Source: Kibdelosporangium philippinense
GTDB taxonomy: Bacteria > Actinomycetota > Actinomycetes > Mycobacteriales > Pseudonocardiaceae
Direction of reading: 5' to 3'
NCBI RefSeq assembly: GCF_021390435.2
Contig: NZ_JAJVCN010000002.1
Coordinates: 186,001-250,000, forward strand
DNA length: 64,000 bases
Shown: positions 9,014 to 17,404 of the stretch, one piece after another
Numbering within the stretch: the first letter of the stretch is position 1
Layout: the number at the start of each line of letters is the position of its first letter
Translations under genes and position numbers: made by a program
Notes under the pieces: model-generated
Told to the model about the DNA's origin: nothing
Database searches by the model: none
The model's input: the letters and a program-made list of their open reading frames with translations, nothing else

Positions 9014-9101
9014 CCGGCATGGTGAGTTGAACACGCGAGCGGCGCAAAGCGGCGAGTGAGAAAGCTGGAAGCGAGTCGAGCAGTTTGACTCACCGTGCCG
9101 G
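9014..9101. other. long structured intergenic element
   Basis: CCGGCATGGTGAGT (9014-9027) pairs with ACTCACCGTGCCGG (9088-9101), and the stem extends inward with G-U pairs to about 19 pairs. The 50-base interior has repeated GCGAGC/AAGCGGCGAG words. It lies in the 415-base gap 8895-9309. The remainder of the gap holds two copies of GCAATGGTCAAAA (about 9171 and 9192) and two of GGTGGACAC, with no coding signal. Confidence 0.4.
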
Positions 9102-9280
9102 TGGGGCGGACACGCGGTAGTTCACCCAACCCAACCCAGCTGGAACCACCAGCAAACCACCCCAAGCAGCCGCAATGGTCAAAAACGCCTGCGGCAATGG
9201 TCAAAACCATGTGCCGCAAAGGTGGACACACCCTTCCGGAACGGTGGACACGCCTGAAGCCACCGGTCCTTGCCCGGAGT

Positions 9281-9298
9281 CCCAATTTTTGTTGGGGT
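9281..9298 (-). terminator. weak terminator after the GH1-MFS operon
   Basis: A short dyad, CCCAA-N6-TTGGG, with A/T-rich surroundings lies about 12-30 bases past the MFS stop on the minus strand. Confidence 0.35.
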
Positions 9299-9309
9299 CA
9301 ATTTTGTGA

Positions 9310-10524
9310 CTAGTTCGCCGTTGTTATTCGCGTCAGTAGGAATCCGGCGACCAAGGTTGCCAGTGCGGAAGCACCGAACAGTCCCGCGTAACCAAGTCCG
9401 GCCAAGATTGCCGGGGCGATGAGTGGCGCGAAAACCTGCGGCAGCGAATTGGCGATGTTCACGACGCCGAGATCTTTGGCGCGATCTGCTGCCGCCGGAA
9501 GCAAGTGCGTGAGCAGCGCGATCGCCACCGCCCAATAGATTCCGAAGCCCGCGCCAAGCAGCGGTCCGGAGATCAATGACGCGATCCAGGTCGGCCAAAT
9601 CACCAGAACGAGTGCGGCCGCGGCCATGAAAGCGACTGCTACCAGTACGTACGGCTTGCGGCGACCGGACTTGTCGGAGAGCCTGCCGGCCACGAGCGCG
9701 CCGATGACCAACGCGATTCCGTAGCCAGCCATCAGGATCAGCAACGATTCCTCGGGATCCGCCCGCTTCACCGCGTCCTTGAGGAAGAACAGCAGGTAGA
9801 ACGTGCCGAGGGCGTTGCCGAGGTTGATCATGAAGTGGCAGCCCCACATCCACGCGAAACCCGGGTGCTCTCGCGGCGAGATCCACAGATCCAGCTTCGT
9901 CTTGCTGACAAGTTCCTTCGGCAGCCTGGCATCCGGTGTGAAGAACACGAACGCGGCCGCCCCCAACAGCACCACGACCGCACACGCAACGTAACCCGCG
10001 ACCAGACCAGTCACGATCGCCGTAACCAGAACCGCACCCAGCACAGTGCCGAACATCTGGCTGATCCCGATGAAACCGCCGGTCTGGGCGCGCTGGGCGA
10101 CCGGAACACGGTCCGGAATCGCGGCGATGAGCGGAGCCAGCATCGCGTTCAGCCCGACCTGGACAAGGCACCAGCCGAGTACCATCACGACGACATTGCC
10201 CGCCAGAGCAAGCACCACGAGCCCGACAGCGCCGACGACAGCGCCACCGATGGTCCACGGGTGGCGACGGCCGAACCGAGACGTCGTCCGGTCCGACAGC
10301 AAGCCTGCCAACGGATTGATGATCAACGCGGCCACACCACCGGCACCAGTGGTGATACCGAAGACCAACTCCTTGTTGGCGGCGTCAAGCAGCTCGGCCT
10401 GTTGCGGCAACAAAACTTGGATCGGCGCGTAGATCGCCAGCCACAACCCGAGGTTGGCGAGGAAGAGCAGGGTTATCCAGCCTGCGCGAACCCGTTGGAC
10501 GGGCTCCGATAACGCGGTCGTCAC
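9310..10524 (-). CDS. MFS transporter, probable glycoside importer
   Basis: A 404-residue membrane protein with twelve predicted helices. The MFS signature loops are visible: LLSDRTTSRFGRRHPW after TM2 and GRLSDKSGRRKPY in the second half. The GTG at 10524 overlaps the stop of the beta-glucosidase gene (GTGA), so the two are translationally coupled. The pairing suggests import of a beta-glucoside that the partner enzyme then hydrolyses in the cytoplasm. The arginine-rich 46-residue extension in the longer frame is rejected as non-coding. Substrate not known. Confidence 0.83.
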   Translation of the reverse strand: MTTALSEPVQRVRAGWITLLFLANLGLWLAIYAPIQVLLPQQAELLDAANKELVFGITTGAGGVAALIINPLAGLLSDRTTSRFGRRHPWTIGGAVVGAVGLVVLALAGNVVVMVLGWCLVQVGLNAMLAPLIAAIPDRVPVAQRAQTGGFIGISQMFGTVLGAVLVTAIVTGLVAGYVACAVVVLLGAAAFVFFTPDARLPKELVSKTKLDLWISPREHPGFAWMWGCHFMINLGNALGTFYLLFFLKDAVKRADPEESLLILMAGYGIALVIGALVAGRLSDKSGRRKPYVLVAVAFMAAAALVLVIWPTWIASLISGPLLGAGFGIYWAVAIALLTHLLPAAADRAKDLGVVNIANSLPQVFAPLIAPAILAGLGYAGLFGASALATLVAGFLLTRITTAN

Positions 10525-11810
10525 CGGGCGCCTCCGATCACGTCGCGGTACCAGTGGAACGAGTCCTTCGGTGTCCGGGCAAGGGTTTCGTAGTCGATGT
10601 GGACGAGGCCGAACCGTGGCTGGTACCCCTTCGACCACTCGAAGTTGTCCAGCAAGGACCACACGAAATAACCACGGACGTCGACACCTTCGGACATCGC
10701 TTTCTCCAGTGCCGCAAGGTGTTCGGTGTGGTAGTCGATGCGCTCCCGGTCGCGCACGCCGTCAAAGCTGCAGCCGCTCTCGGTGATGTACACCGGCGGA
10801 AGATCGTAGCGGCTGTTCAAGGTGGCGAGGAACTGCCGGAGCCCATCGGGGACAACGGGAGAATCGTTGGTGGTCAACGGGTATCCCTCGACCGGCCGTA
10901 GCTCGAACGGCATCGGGTTGCCCTCGCCAGGTTTCGCGACACCCTGCGGTTCATAGTAGTTGACGCCGTAGAAGTCCAGTGGTGCGGCGATTTTCGGCAA
11001 GTCATCGACATAACTTCTTGGCAGGTAAGGGATTACCTCATCGGGATAGCTCCCGGTGAGTACCGGTTCGGCATACATCCAGTTGATCACGGCGTCCAGG
11101 TGCCGCGCTGCGGTAAGGTCGCCTTCGTCCTTGCTGGCAGGCCAGATCGGACTGTGATTGTTCGCCGTACCAATGTTTTTCGCTCCGGTTGCGCGCAAGG
11201 CGCTGACCGCGAGTCCGTGCGCGAGGTTCTGGTAGTGCGCCGCAGGCATGGCATCGAAGAGCAGCGCCCTACCAGGGGCGTACTCACCCAGCGCGTACCC
11301 GAAGAGCGTCTCCACCATCGGTTCGTTGAGCGGGATCCACATCTCCACTCGATCACCAAGGCGCTCGCCGACGATCTGCGCGTACTCCGCGAACCGTTCG
11401 GCGGTGTCCCTGACGAGCCAACCACCGTTGTCCTCCAACGGTTGTGGCGTGTCCCAGTGATACAGCGTGGTCACTGGCGCGATGCCCGCTTCGCACAAGG
11501 TGTCCACGAGGTTGTCGTAGAAGTCGAGGCCTTCGACGTTGACCTTGCCTTGGCCGGTCGGTTGAATCCGCGGCCACGCGACGGAGAACCGGTACGCCTT
11601 GACGCCGAGTTCGACCATCAACGCGACATCTTCACCGAAGCGGTGGTAGTGGTCGCACGCTATGTCGGCGTTGTCGCCATTGCGGACCTTGCCCGGCGTG
11701 GCACAGAAGGTGTCCCATACGGAGACGCCCCGCCCGCCCTCGCGCGTCGCGCCTTCGATCTGGAAGGCCGACGTGGACACACCCCACACGAAGTCGCTCG
11801 GGAACGCCAT
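10521..11810 (-). CDS. GH1 beta-glucosidase
   Basis: A 429-residue glycoside hydrolase family 1 enzyme. It begins FPSDFVWGVSTSAFQIEG, the family's N-terminal signature. The acid/base glutamate is in PLNEPMVET (about residue 164) and the nucleophile in VYITESG (about residue 350). It has no signal peptide, so it acts in the cytoplasm. The ATG at 11810 has GAGG five bases upstream; the in-frame ATGs at 11852 and 11879 have no ribosome site. It leads an operon with the MFS transporter and is divergent from a TetR gene. Confidence 0.93.
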   Translation of the reverse strand: MAFPSDFVWGVSTSAFQIEGATREGGRGVSVWDTFCATPGKVRNGDNADIACDHYHRFGEDVALMVELGVKAYRFSVAWPRIQPTGQGKVNVEGLDFYDNLVDTLCEAGIAPVTTLYHWDTPQPLEDNGGWLVRDTAERFAEYAQIVGERLGDRVEMWIPLNEPMVETLFGYALGEYAPGRALLFDAMPAAHYQNLAHGLAVSALRATGAKNIGTANNHSPIWPASKDEGDLTAARHLDAVINWMYAEPVLTGSYPDEVIPYLPRSYVDDLPKIAAPLDFYGVNYYEPQGVAKPGEGNPMPFELRPVEGYPLTTNDSPVVPDGLRQFLATLNSRYDLPPVYITESGCSFDGVRDRERIDYHTEHLAALEKAMSEGVDVRGYFVWSLLDNFEWSKGYQPRFGLVHIDYETLARTPKDSFHWYRDVIGGAR

Positions 11811-11836
11811 CTTCACCTCGTTGCCTCGTTGCTGGA

Positions 11837-11855
11837 CGAATGTGAAATTCATTCG
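11837..11855. promoter_or_regulatory. candidate TetR operator
   Basis: CGAATG and CATTCG arms separated by seven bases, 27 bases upstream of the GH1 start in the 120-base divergent interval. The position suits repression of the beta-glucoside operon by the TetR gene at 11931. Confidence 0.5.
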
Positions 11856-11930
11856 GATACTAGATGCGATGTCACTCACACGCCAGCGGCCGATTCACGG
11901 CAAGATAGGTGCTGAGCAGAGGAGACACTT

Positions 11931-12551
11931 GTGGCGAGTCCGACCCCGCTGAGGCGCAAACCGGTCCAGCAACGCAGCACGAAACGCGTCGAGCAGATGC
12001 TCGAAGCCTGCGCTGCCCTCATCGAAGAGGTCGGCTACGACGGAGTCACGACGACACTGATCGCCGAGCGTGCGGGCGTCGCCGTCGGCTCGCTCTACCA
12101 GTTCTTCCCGGACAAGCGAGCAGTCGTGCGCGAGCTGACCCGGCGCAACCTTGAGCACTTCCTGAAGGTCGTCGGCGAACGCTTCGAAACGACCTATGTG
12201 GACCACTGGTGGGACGCGGTCGACCTGGCGATCGACATCTATGTGGACATGCACAGGACGATTCCCGGCTTCAGCAAGCTGCACTTCGGCGACGTGGTCG
12301 ACCTCGAACTGCTCGACGACGGGGAAGGCAAGCACAACAACGAAGTGGTGTCCGGCCGGCTGACCGAGATCGTCGCCTCAAAGGCAGGACTGCCGGTGGA
12401 AGAGCTGATCCTGCCGATCACCATCGCCGTCGAAGCCACCGACGGCATCCACAAACTCGCCTTCCGCCGAGACCCCAGCGGCGATCAAACGATCATCGAC
12501 GAAGGCAAATACCTGCTCAGGCAATACCTGTCGAGCAAGGTCGGCAAGTAG
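11931..12551 (+). CDS. TetR/AcrR family transcriptional regulator
   Basis: A 206-residue regulator with a GTG start preceded by GAGGAG. The N-terminal TetR helix-turn-helix (about 15-62) contains the typical TTTLIAERAGVAVGSLYQFF. The C-terminal ligand-binding half is divergent. It is transcribed away from the GH1-MFS operon across a 120-base interval carrying a dyad, so it probably represses that operon until a glycoside or other ligand binds. Confidence 0.9.
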   Translation: MASPTPLRRKPVQQRSTKRVEQMLEACAALIEEVGYDGVTTTLIAERAGVAVGSLYQFFPDKRAVVRELTRRNLEHFLKVVGERFETTYVDHWWDAVDLAIDIYVDMHRTIPGFSKLHFGDVVDLELLDDGEGKHNNEVVSGRLTEIVASKAGLPVEELILPITIAVEATDGIHKLAFRRDPSGDQTIIDEGKYLLRQYLSSKVGK

Positions 12552-12580
12552 CCCCGAACCGACGGCACCATCACCAAATC

Positions 12581-12682
12581 AGGTTGTCCACAACCGACCA
12601 CCAACCCCCTTGACCAGCCCATACCCCCGATAGACTGGCCAGGGGTCGTCCCCCCGGGAGTGGTGGGGGATGTTTGGCGGGT
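12581..12682 (+). repeat. dispersed repeat module, copy 1 (DnaA box, promoter-like core, ATG)
   Basis: A perfect DnaA box TTGTCCACA (12584-12592) is followed 17 bases later by a 68-base core (12610-12677). The core starts with TTGACC and has TAGACT 15 bases on, then a G-rich leader ending GGGGG-ATG-TTTGG. The core matches 42602-42669 (other strand) at 65 of 68 positions. Here it points into the 3' end of the convergent aldolase-like gene at 12688. Confidence 0.8.
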
Positions 12683-12687
12683 TTGGC

Positions 12688-13890
12688 TCAGCCGAAGTTG
12701 ACGCCTTCGCCTCGGTAGGTCGGGACGGTCCGCTCGATCCGGTCCCCTCTGATCAGGTGGTATTCCTGGAAGCGCTCGGCCAGTTCGCCTGCCTTGGAGT
12801 GGCGCATCCACACCCGGTCGCCGAGTTTCAGCGAATCCGCCGCCGCGCCGACCACCGGCGTCTGCACCTCGCCCGCGCCCTCGAAGCCGATCAGTTTGAG
12901 GCCCGATGGCAGGTAAGGCTGTGGCAGCCGGTCGGGCGTACCGGTTCCGGAAGCGACGTAGCCGCCCGCGAACAGAGTTGCGATGCCCGGCGCGGGTCGG
13001 CGAACGACCGACAGCGCGTACAGGGCGGCTGGGCGTGGTTTGAAGCCGCGGTAGCTGTCGAACAGCCAAGGGCCGATCAGGCCTGATCCGGCTGCCAGCT
13101 CTGTGACCGATGGGTCGGTCGAGGTCATTTCCAGGCTGCCTGTGCCGCCGCCGTTCACGAACTCCAGGTCCGTCACGCCGCGGATCGCGGAGATCGCGGC
13201 GCTGCGGCGTTTGATCAGCTCTGGTCCTGAGCGGCGTTGCATCCAGCCGATGACCGCGCCTTTCACCGGGTTTCCTGGTGGGGCGTCGCCTAGGCCCGCT
13301 ATCTGACCTTCGTAGGACATCACTCCGACCAGGGAAAATCCTGGGCGGCGGGAGACTTCCGCGGCCAGTCGCGCTGCTTGGCGTGGGGTGCGGATCGGTG
13401 ATCGGCGGGTTCCGACGTAGACGCCTGGCAGGGGGCGCCAGGCCGCGTCGAATTCCAGGCAGATCCGGATCGGGGCATGATCAACGCCAAGGGCCGCATC
13501 AATCAGGTCCAGATGGGCGGTCGAGTCGGCGATGACCGAGATGACCCGGGCGGCCTCCGGGTCTGCGGCGAGGTCACGGAGTGCGGCATGGTCTGTTGTC
13601 GGGTAGGCGACCAGGATGTCAGTGTTCGCCAATGGGGTCTCTCGCCATTTGCGGGTCAGCCACAGGGCTTCGCGCAGCGAGTACGCCATGACGCCTTCGT
13701 ATCCCGGCATCGTGAGTGCTCGTTCCAGCAGGTACGAGCACCGGATCGACTTGCTGGCCACTCGGATCGGACGGCCGTGGGCGCGGCGCACGAGGGTTGC
13801 GGCGTTGGCGTCGAACGCGTCCAGGTCCACCACGGCGAAGGGCGGATCGAGTCCCTTGGTGGCGGTGTCCAAGTCGGCCTGCTGGGTCAC
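12688..13890 (-). CDS. PLP-dependent amino acid deaminase/aldolase (D-threonine aldolase-like)
   Basis: A 400-residue fold-III PLP enzyme. The alanine-racemase-type N-terminal barrel (about 15-260) begins PFAVVDLDAFDANA, and the PLP lysine lies in RVASKSIR (about residue 47). The C-terminal beta domain carries the D-serine dehydratase-like metal region (FEGAGEVQTPV, WMRHSKAGEL). Family members act as D-threonine aldolases or D-amino-acid dehydratases; the substrate here is not determined. It is divergent from an aldonolactone oxidase gene, a pairing I recall from other actinobacteria. Its 3' end is overlapped by an antisense-oriented dispersed repeat. Confidence 0.82.
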   Translation of the reverse strand: MTQQADLDTATKGLDPPFAVVDLDAFDANAATLVRRAHGRPIRVASKSIRCSYLLERALTMPGYEGVMAYSLREALWLTRKWRETPLANTDILVAYPTTDHAALRDLAADPEAARVISVIADSTAHLDLIDAALGVDHAPIRICLEFDAAWRPLPGVYVGTRRSPIRTPRQAARLAAEVSRRPGFSLVGVMSYEGQIAGLGDAPPGNPVKGAVIGWMQRRSGPELIKRRSAAISAIRGVTDLEFVNGGGTGSLEMTSTDPSVTELAAGSGLIGPWLFDSYRGFKPRPAALYALSVVRRPAPGIATLFAGGYVASGTGTPDRLPQPYLPSGLKLIGFEGAGEVQTPVVGAAADSLKLGDRVWMRHSKAGELAERFQEYHLIRGDRIERTVPTYRGEGVNFG

Positions 13891-13977
13891 GCCACCACAG
13901 TACGTCGATTTCGGTTGAAATGTGAATAGCTTTCACTTACGGTGTGTCGAAACCCTGCCGCGGAGGGCAACGCGTCT

Positions 13978-15315
13978 ATGAGTGCTCTGAAGACCAGCGC
14001 CGAAGGTCACATCCGGTGGACGAACTGGGCCCGCAACGAAATCGCGGCACCGGCCACGGTGTCCCGGCCGGCCAGTGTCGAGCAGATCAGCGACGCCGTC
14101 AGCACCGCTCGTGCCAAGAAGCTGCAGGTCAAGGCGCTCGGCTCTGGCCACTCCTTCACCGCCATCGCCGCCGCGCACGGTGGTGCGGCCATCGATCTGT
14201 CGCAGTGGACCGGCGTCGAATCGGCGGACATCGAGTCCGGCCTGGTCACGGTCCGTTCCGGCACCACGATCAAGCAGCTCAACGCCGCGCTCGACCGGCT
14301 TGGTCTGGCCATGATCAACCTCGGCGACATCGACGCGCAGACCATTTCCGGCGCGATCTCGACCGGGACGCACGGCACGGGCGCGAAACTCGGCGGGATC
14401 GCGACCCAGGTAGCCGCCCTTCAGCTGGTGTTGGCCGATGGGTCCGTGGTGAGTTGCTCTGCCGATGAGCGGCCGGAGCTGTTCAACGCGGCGAGGGTTG
14501 GGCTTGGCGCGCTCGGCGTGATCAGCACAGTGACCTTGCGCTGCGAGCGGTCTTTCTGCCTGCAGGCCGATGAACGGCCTGTTCCGCTTGAGGAAGTGAT
14601 CGAGCAGCTCGACGAGTTGATCACCGGTCACGACCATATGGAGTTCTACTGGTTCCCATACGGTCGCAAGGCTTTAGTGAAGCGTAACGACCGCCTACCG
14701 CTCGACGCGGCAGTCCGACCGCTCAGCCGACCGCGGCAGTTCTTCGAGTACACCCTCATGGAAAACGTCGTGTTCGACGCGGTGTGCCGACTCGGCCGGG
14801 TCGTGCCGAAATTGGTCGAGCCGCTGAACAACCTCTCGTCGAACGCCCTCTCGCCGCGCGCCTACAGCGACCTGTCCCACCGGGTCTTCGTGACCACACG
14901 CAATGTGCGGTTCGTCGAGGCGGAATACGCCGTGCCCAGGGAGTCGCTTGTCGACGTGCTCAACGAGCTGCGCGCGGTGGTCCCCACGCTGAAGGACCCG
15001 GTGATGCTGCCGGTCGAGATCCGGGTGGCTGCGGCCGACGACATCTGGATGTCCACCGCCTACCAGCGGGATTCCGCGTATTTCGCGATCCACCAGTACC
15101 CGGGCATGCCGTATCGGGAGTACTTCGACGCCTTTGAGAAGATCGCCGCGCAGGTCGGCGGGCGTCCGCACTGGGGCAAGATGCACAGCTTGGACGCGTC
15201 CGTTCTGCGCGAGCGCTACCCGAGGTTCGAGGACTTCCGCCGGGTGCGCGCCGAGGTCGACCCGAATCTGGTGTTCCGCAACGCCTATTTGGAGCGCGTG
15301 CTCGATTTGACCTGA
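13978..15315 (+). CDS. FAD-linked aldonolactone oxidase (D-arabinono-1,4-lactone oxidase-like)
   Basis: A 445-residue FAD-binding PCMH-type oxidoreductase. The flavin domain shows GSGHSF (about 46-51) and DAQTISGAISTGTHG (about 121-135). The C-terminal ALO domain ends with RPHWGKMHS, the family's conserved segment. Relatives oxidise aldono-1,4-lactones such as L-gulono- or D-arabinono-lactone. The ATG at 13978 has GGAGGG upstream; the GTG at 13942 is less likely. The 3' end overlaps the convergent NAD(P)-binding gene by 31 bases. Confidence 0.87.
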   Translation: MSALKTSAEGHIRWTNWARNEIAAPATVSRPASVEQISDAVSTARAKKLQVKALGSGHSFTAIAAAHGGAAIDLSQWTGVESADIESGLVTVRSGTTIKQLNAALDRLGLAMINLGDIDAQTISGAISTGTHGTGAKLGGIATQVAALQLVLADGSVVSCSADERPELFNAARVGLGALGVISTVTLRCERSFCLQADERPVPLEEVIEQLDELITGHDHMEFYWFPYGRKALVKRNDRLPLDAAVRPLSRPRQFFEYTLMENVVFDAVCRLGRVVPKLVEPLNNLSSNALSPRAYSDLSHRVFVTTRNVRFVEAEYAVPRESLVDVLNELRAVVPTLKDPVMLPVEIRVAAADDIWMSTAYQRDSAYFAIHQYPGMPYREYFDAFEKIAAQVGGRPHWGKMHSLDASVLRERYPRFEDFRRVRAEVDPNLVFRNAYLERVLDLT

Positions 15316-15956
15316 GTGATCGCGATGTCGATCGGCGTCGGGCCTCGGCCCAGCTCCAGGGTTAGCCCGATGGTGTCGTTGTCGTCGAGCAGTCCGACCA
15401 GCACAGCGGCGACTTCCTCACGCGGCACGTTGCCTGGCGGCACCTGGAAATCCAGGTTGACCAGCCCAGTCGCCGACTCGTCGCTCAGGTGCACCGGTCG
15501 CAGGATGGTCCAGTCGAGGTCACGTGACCTCAGGTCCTCTTCCGCCGCGGCCTTTGCCTTGAGGTAAATGCGAAATGTTTCGTCGACCGATGGGTCGTCG
15601 GCGCGGTCGAGGCCGTACGAGCTGATCTGGATGAACCGCCGGACTCCGGCGATCTCGGCGGCTTGGGCGAACAGGACCGCCGCTGCGCGGTCGACTGTGT
15701 CTTTTCGCTCGACGCCACTGCCCGGTCCGGCTCCTGCCGCGAAAACCGCGGCATCCGCGCCACTCAGGACTTTGGCAACATCTTCCGCGGCCGACTGCTC
15801 CAGATCGAGCACAACCGGTTCGGCGCCTACTTCGCGCAGGTCATCCGCCTGCGCGGGATTGCGGATCAAGCCGACCGGTTCATCACCACGGGTCGAGAGG
15901 AAACGTTCGAGGTAAAGAGCGATCTTGCCGTGTCCACCGGCGATGACAACTCGCAT
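15285..15956 (-). CDS. NAD(P)-binding SDR/NmrA-like protein
   Basis: A 223-residue Rossmann-fold protein. The N-terminal VIAGGHGKIALYLERFL is an atypical-SDR nucleotide-binding turn with GxxGxxG spacing, and ISSYGLDRA and YLKAKAAAEEDL supply the SDR Ser/Tyr-Lys region. Such proteins include NAD(P)H-dependent reductases and redox-sensing regulators; the exact role is unknown. It overlaps the lactone oxidase gene tail to tail by 31 bases. Confidence 0.82.
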   Translation of the reverse strand: MRVVIAGGHGKIALYLERFLSTRGDEPVGLIRNPAQADDLREVGAEPVVLDLEQSAAEDVAKVLSGADAAVFAAGAGPGSGVERKDTVDRAAAVLFAQAAEIAGVRRFIQISSYGLDRADDPSVDETFRIYLKAKAAAEEDLRSRDLDWTILRPVHLSDESATGLVNLDFQVPPGNVPREEVAAVLVGLLDDNDTIGLTLELGRGPTPIDIAITQVKSSTRSK

Positions 15957-15984
15957 GCGGACCAGCCTAAGTCGTCTGGTTCGG

Positions 15985-16590
15985 TCAGGCTGACAGAACT
16001 CGCTCGTAGGCGACCTCGTTGACCCAACGCGACACCGCGTCGATCCCGGCGGTGACTTTGTCGTTGCGGCCAGGCAGATCGAGCTCGACGCCGTTGTCCG
16101 GGTCGGCGCTGACCACGGCGATGCCGTAGTTGCGGGCCCGCGGCAGGCAGTTCGCGAGGTAGTCGTGCGTCAGAACGACCGACGACGGAACGACCATCGC
16201 CGTGTCGCCGTAGCGGGCGAACGGCGCCAGCGCGGCAAGACCGGTCCGCCAGTGCCGCGAAACCGCCAGCACACCAACGATCCGCACGGCCGCGGCGGGC
16301 ACCTGGCCAGCGAACTCCGGCCACACCCACGTGGACACGGTCGCGCGGTCCGTGACCGGCGCCTGGCCGAGGCAGATCCGCTCGGCGTGCGCGTCGGGCA
16401 GAAGTTCAGCGACGAGCGAAACCCGGCGGCCCAGCAGCGTCATCGGCTGCAGCGCCACACCCGGCCAACCGAGCTGGGCGACGGCCGCGGACGCGAGCTC
16501 GTCATCTGGGGCGGGAAGCTCGACGGCGGACGGAATGGGCAGTGCAGCGTCCTGCTGAGTCACTGCCGTGCGCCCTGGAATGCCGGTCAC
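15985..16590 (-). CDS. conserved hypothetical protein
   Basis: A 201-residue protein with a GTG start (an alternative GTG start lies nine codons in). It has no signal peptide or clear catalytic motif; the C-terminal half (MVVPSSVVLTHDYLANCLPRARNYGIAVVSAD) looks alpha/beta. Family not recognised. It sits 28 bases upstream of the NAD(P)-binding gene in the same direction and may be co-transcribed. A 7-base dyad (16642-16665) lies 50 bases upstream. Confidence 0.6.
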   Translation of the reverse strand: MTGIPGRTAVTQQDAALPIPSAVELPAPDDELASAAVAQLGWPGVALQPMTLLGRRVSLVAELLPDAHAERICLGQAPVTDRATVSTWVWPEFAGQVPAAAVRIVGVLAVSRHWRTGLAALAPFARYGDTAMVVPSSVVLTHDYLANCLPRARNYGIAVVSADPDNGVELDLPGRNDKVTAGIDAVSRWVNEVAYERVLSA

Positions 16591-16641
16591 GAAGCCCCGC
16601 CTCCTTCGACTCGACCGTGTCCCTGGTGGTCACGGGCCGAA

Positions 16642-16665
16642 CTGGTACATGGAATTTGGTACCAG
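16642..16665. promoter_or_regulatory. dyad upstream of the 201-residue gene
   Basis: CTGGTAC and GTACCAG separated by ten bases, located upstream of the minus-strand gene at 16590. A possible operator. Confidence 0.35.
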
Positions 16666-16847
16666 CTGAGCCAGCCCCACGGATCTCCATTCCGCTCTCC
16701 GGCGACCAACGGCGCCGAGCGGTCGGTGACCGGTCGGTAAGCCGCCAGCCGACTTCAGCCCCGCGATGCCGCCGTCCGGGTGAGACAAAGACGGGCGGTC
16801 CTCCATGGCAACCACACCCAGTAAAGTGACCCCCACCACAATTGACT

Positions 16848-16867
16848 GAATTACACCCCTGTAATTC
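16848..16867. promoter_or_regulatory. perfect dyad GAATTACA-N4-TGTAATTC
   Basis: Two perfect 8-base arms around CCCC, in a gene-free stretch. The sequence is A/T-rich against a GC-rich background. It could be a regulator site whose target gene is lost, or a terminator; no neighbour explains it. Confidence 0.35.
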
Positions 16868-16923
16868 CCTACCCCAAAGGGCCGAATTTCGCGCCGAACA
16901 TCACATCCACCCGGCGAGCCCCC

Positions 16924-17400
16924 TTGCAAATCCCACCCCACCCTTCGCTCACACGTGCGACTCAAGCAACTAGGGAAACGATCCCGCGAAGAGCCACGGG
17001 CCGAGTAGCGAGACCACAGGAAAGGGAAGGAAGGCAAGGAAACGGAGCAACCAGAGCGCTCATCACCCCAACCAGGCAGCAAACAAGAGACCGAGACGGC
17101 GGCCCCAGCCGAGCAAGGACACAAAGAAAGAAGGAGGCCCCCGCCAACCCCAGGACGAGCAGAAAAGCACCGCCCGAAGCGCAAGCACACAAGCGGCAAA
17201 GCAGAGGAACCGGCCAACCAAGCAGGCACAGGCAGCCGAGCCAAGGACAAAGCTGGCAGGTGCCAAAGCGAACACGCTGAAAAGCGACATCTACCAGGCC
17301 AAACAAGAAGGCCATGGCAAAACCCCGCCCAGAAGAAGCCAACCGACACCCAAGCCAAGCCAAACTTTTGCGGCAAAGCCGCAAAAGAAGCTGGTCAAAC
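16924..17400. other. strongly T-depleted non-coding tract
   Basis: The plus strand is almost free of T for about 400 bases; from 17064 to 17253 there is no T at all (190 bases). Open frames exist on both strands but are low-complexity and unlike any protein I know. A perfect hairpin CTTTTGCGGC-AAA-GCCGCAAAAG lies at 17365-17387. The rest of the gene-free stretch 16591-17667 holds two dyads and the composite terminator repeat. Confidence 0.6.
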
Positions 17401-17404
17401 AAAA

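Noticed and set aside
12670..13086. Translation of the dispersed-repeat ATG into a 138-residue protein
   Set aside because: Downstream of the ATG the two copies encode unrelated sequence that is antisense to different genes; a conserved protein is unlikely, though a leader peptide is not excluded.
16630..17376. 248-residue open frame on the minus strand rich in Leu, Cys, Ser and Trp
   Set aside because: It is the complement of the T-depleted tract; composition is driven by base bias, there is no domain or good ribosome site, and it overlaps other spurious frames.
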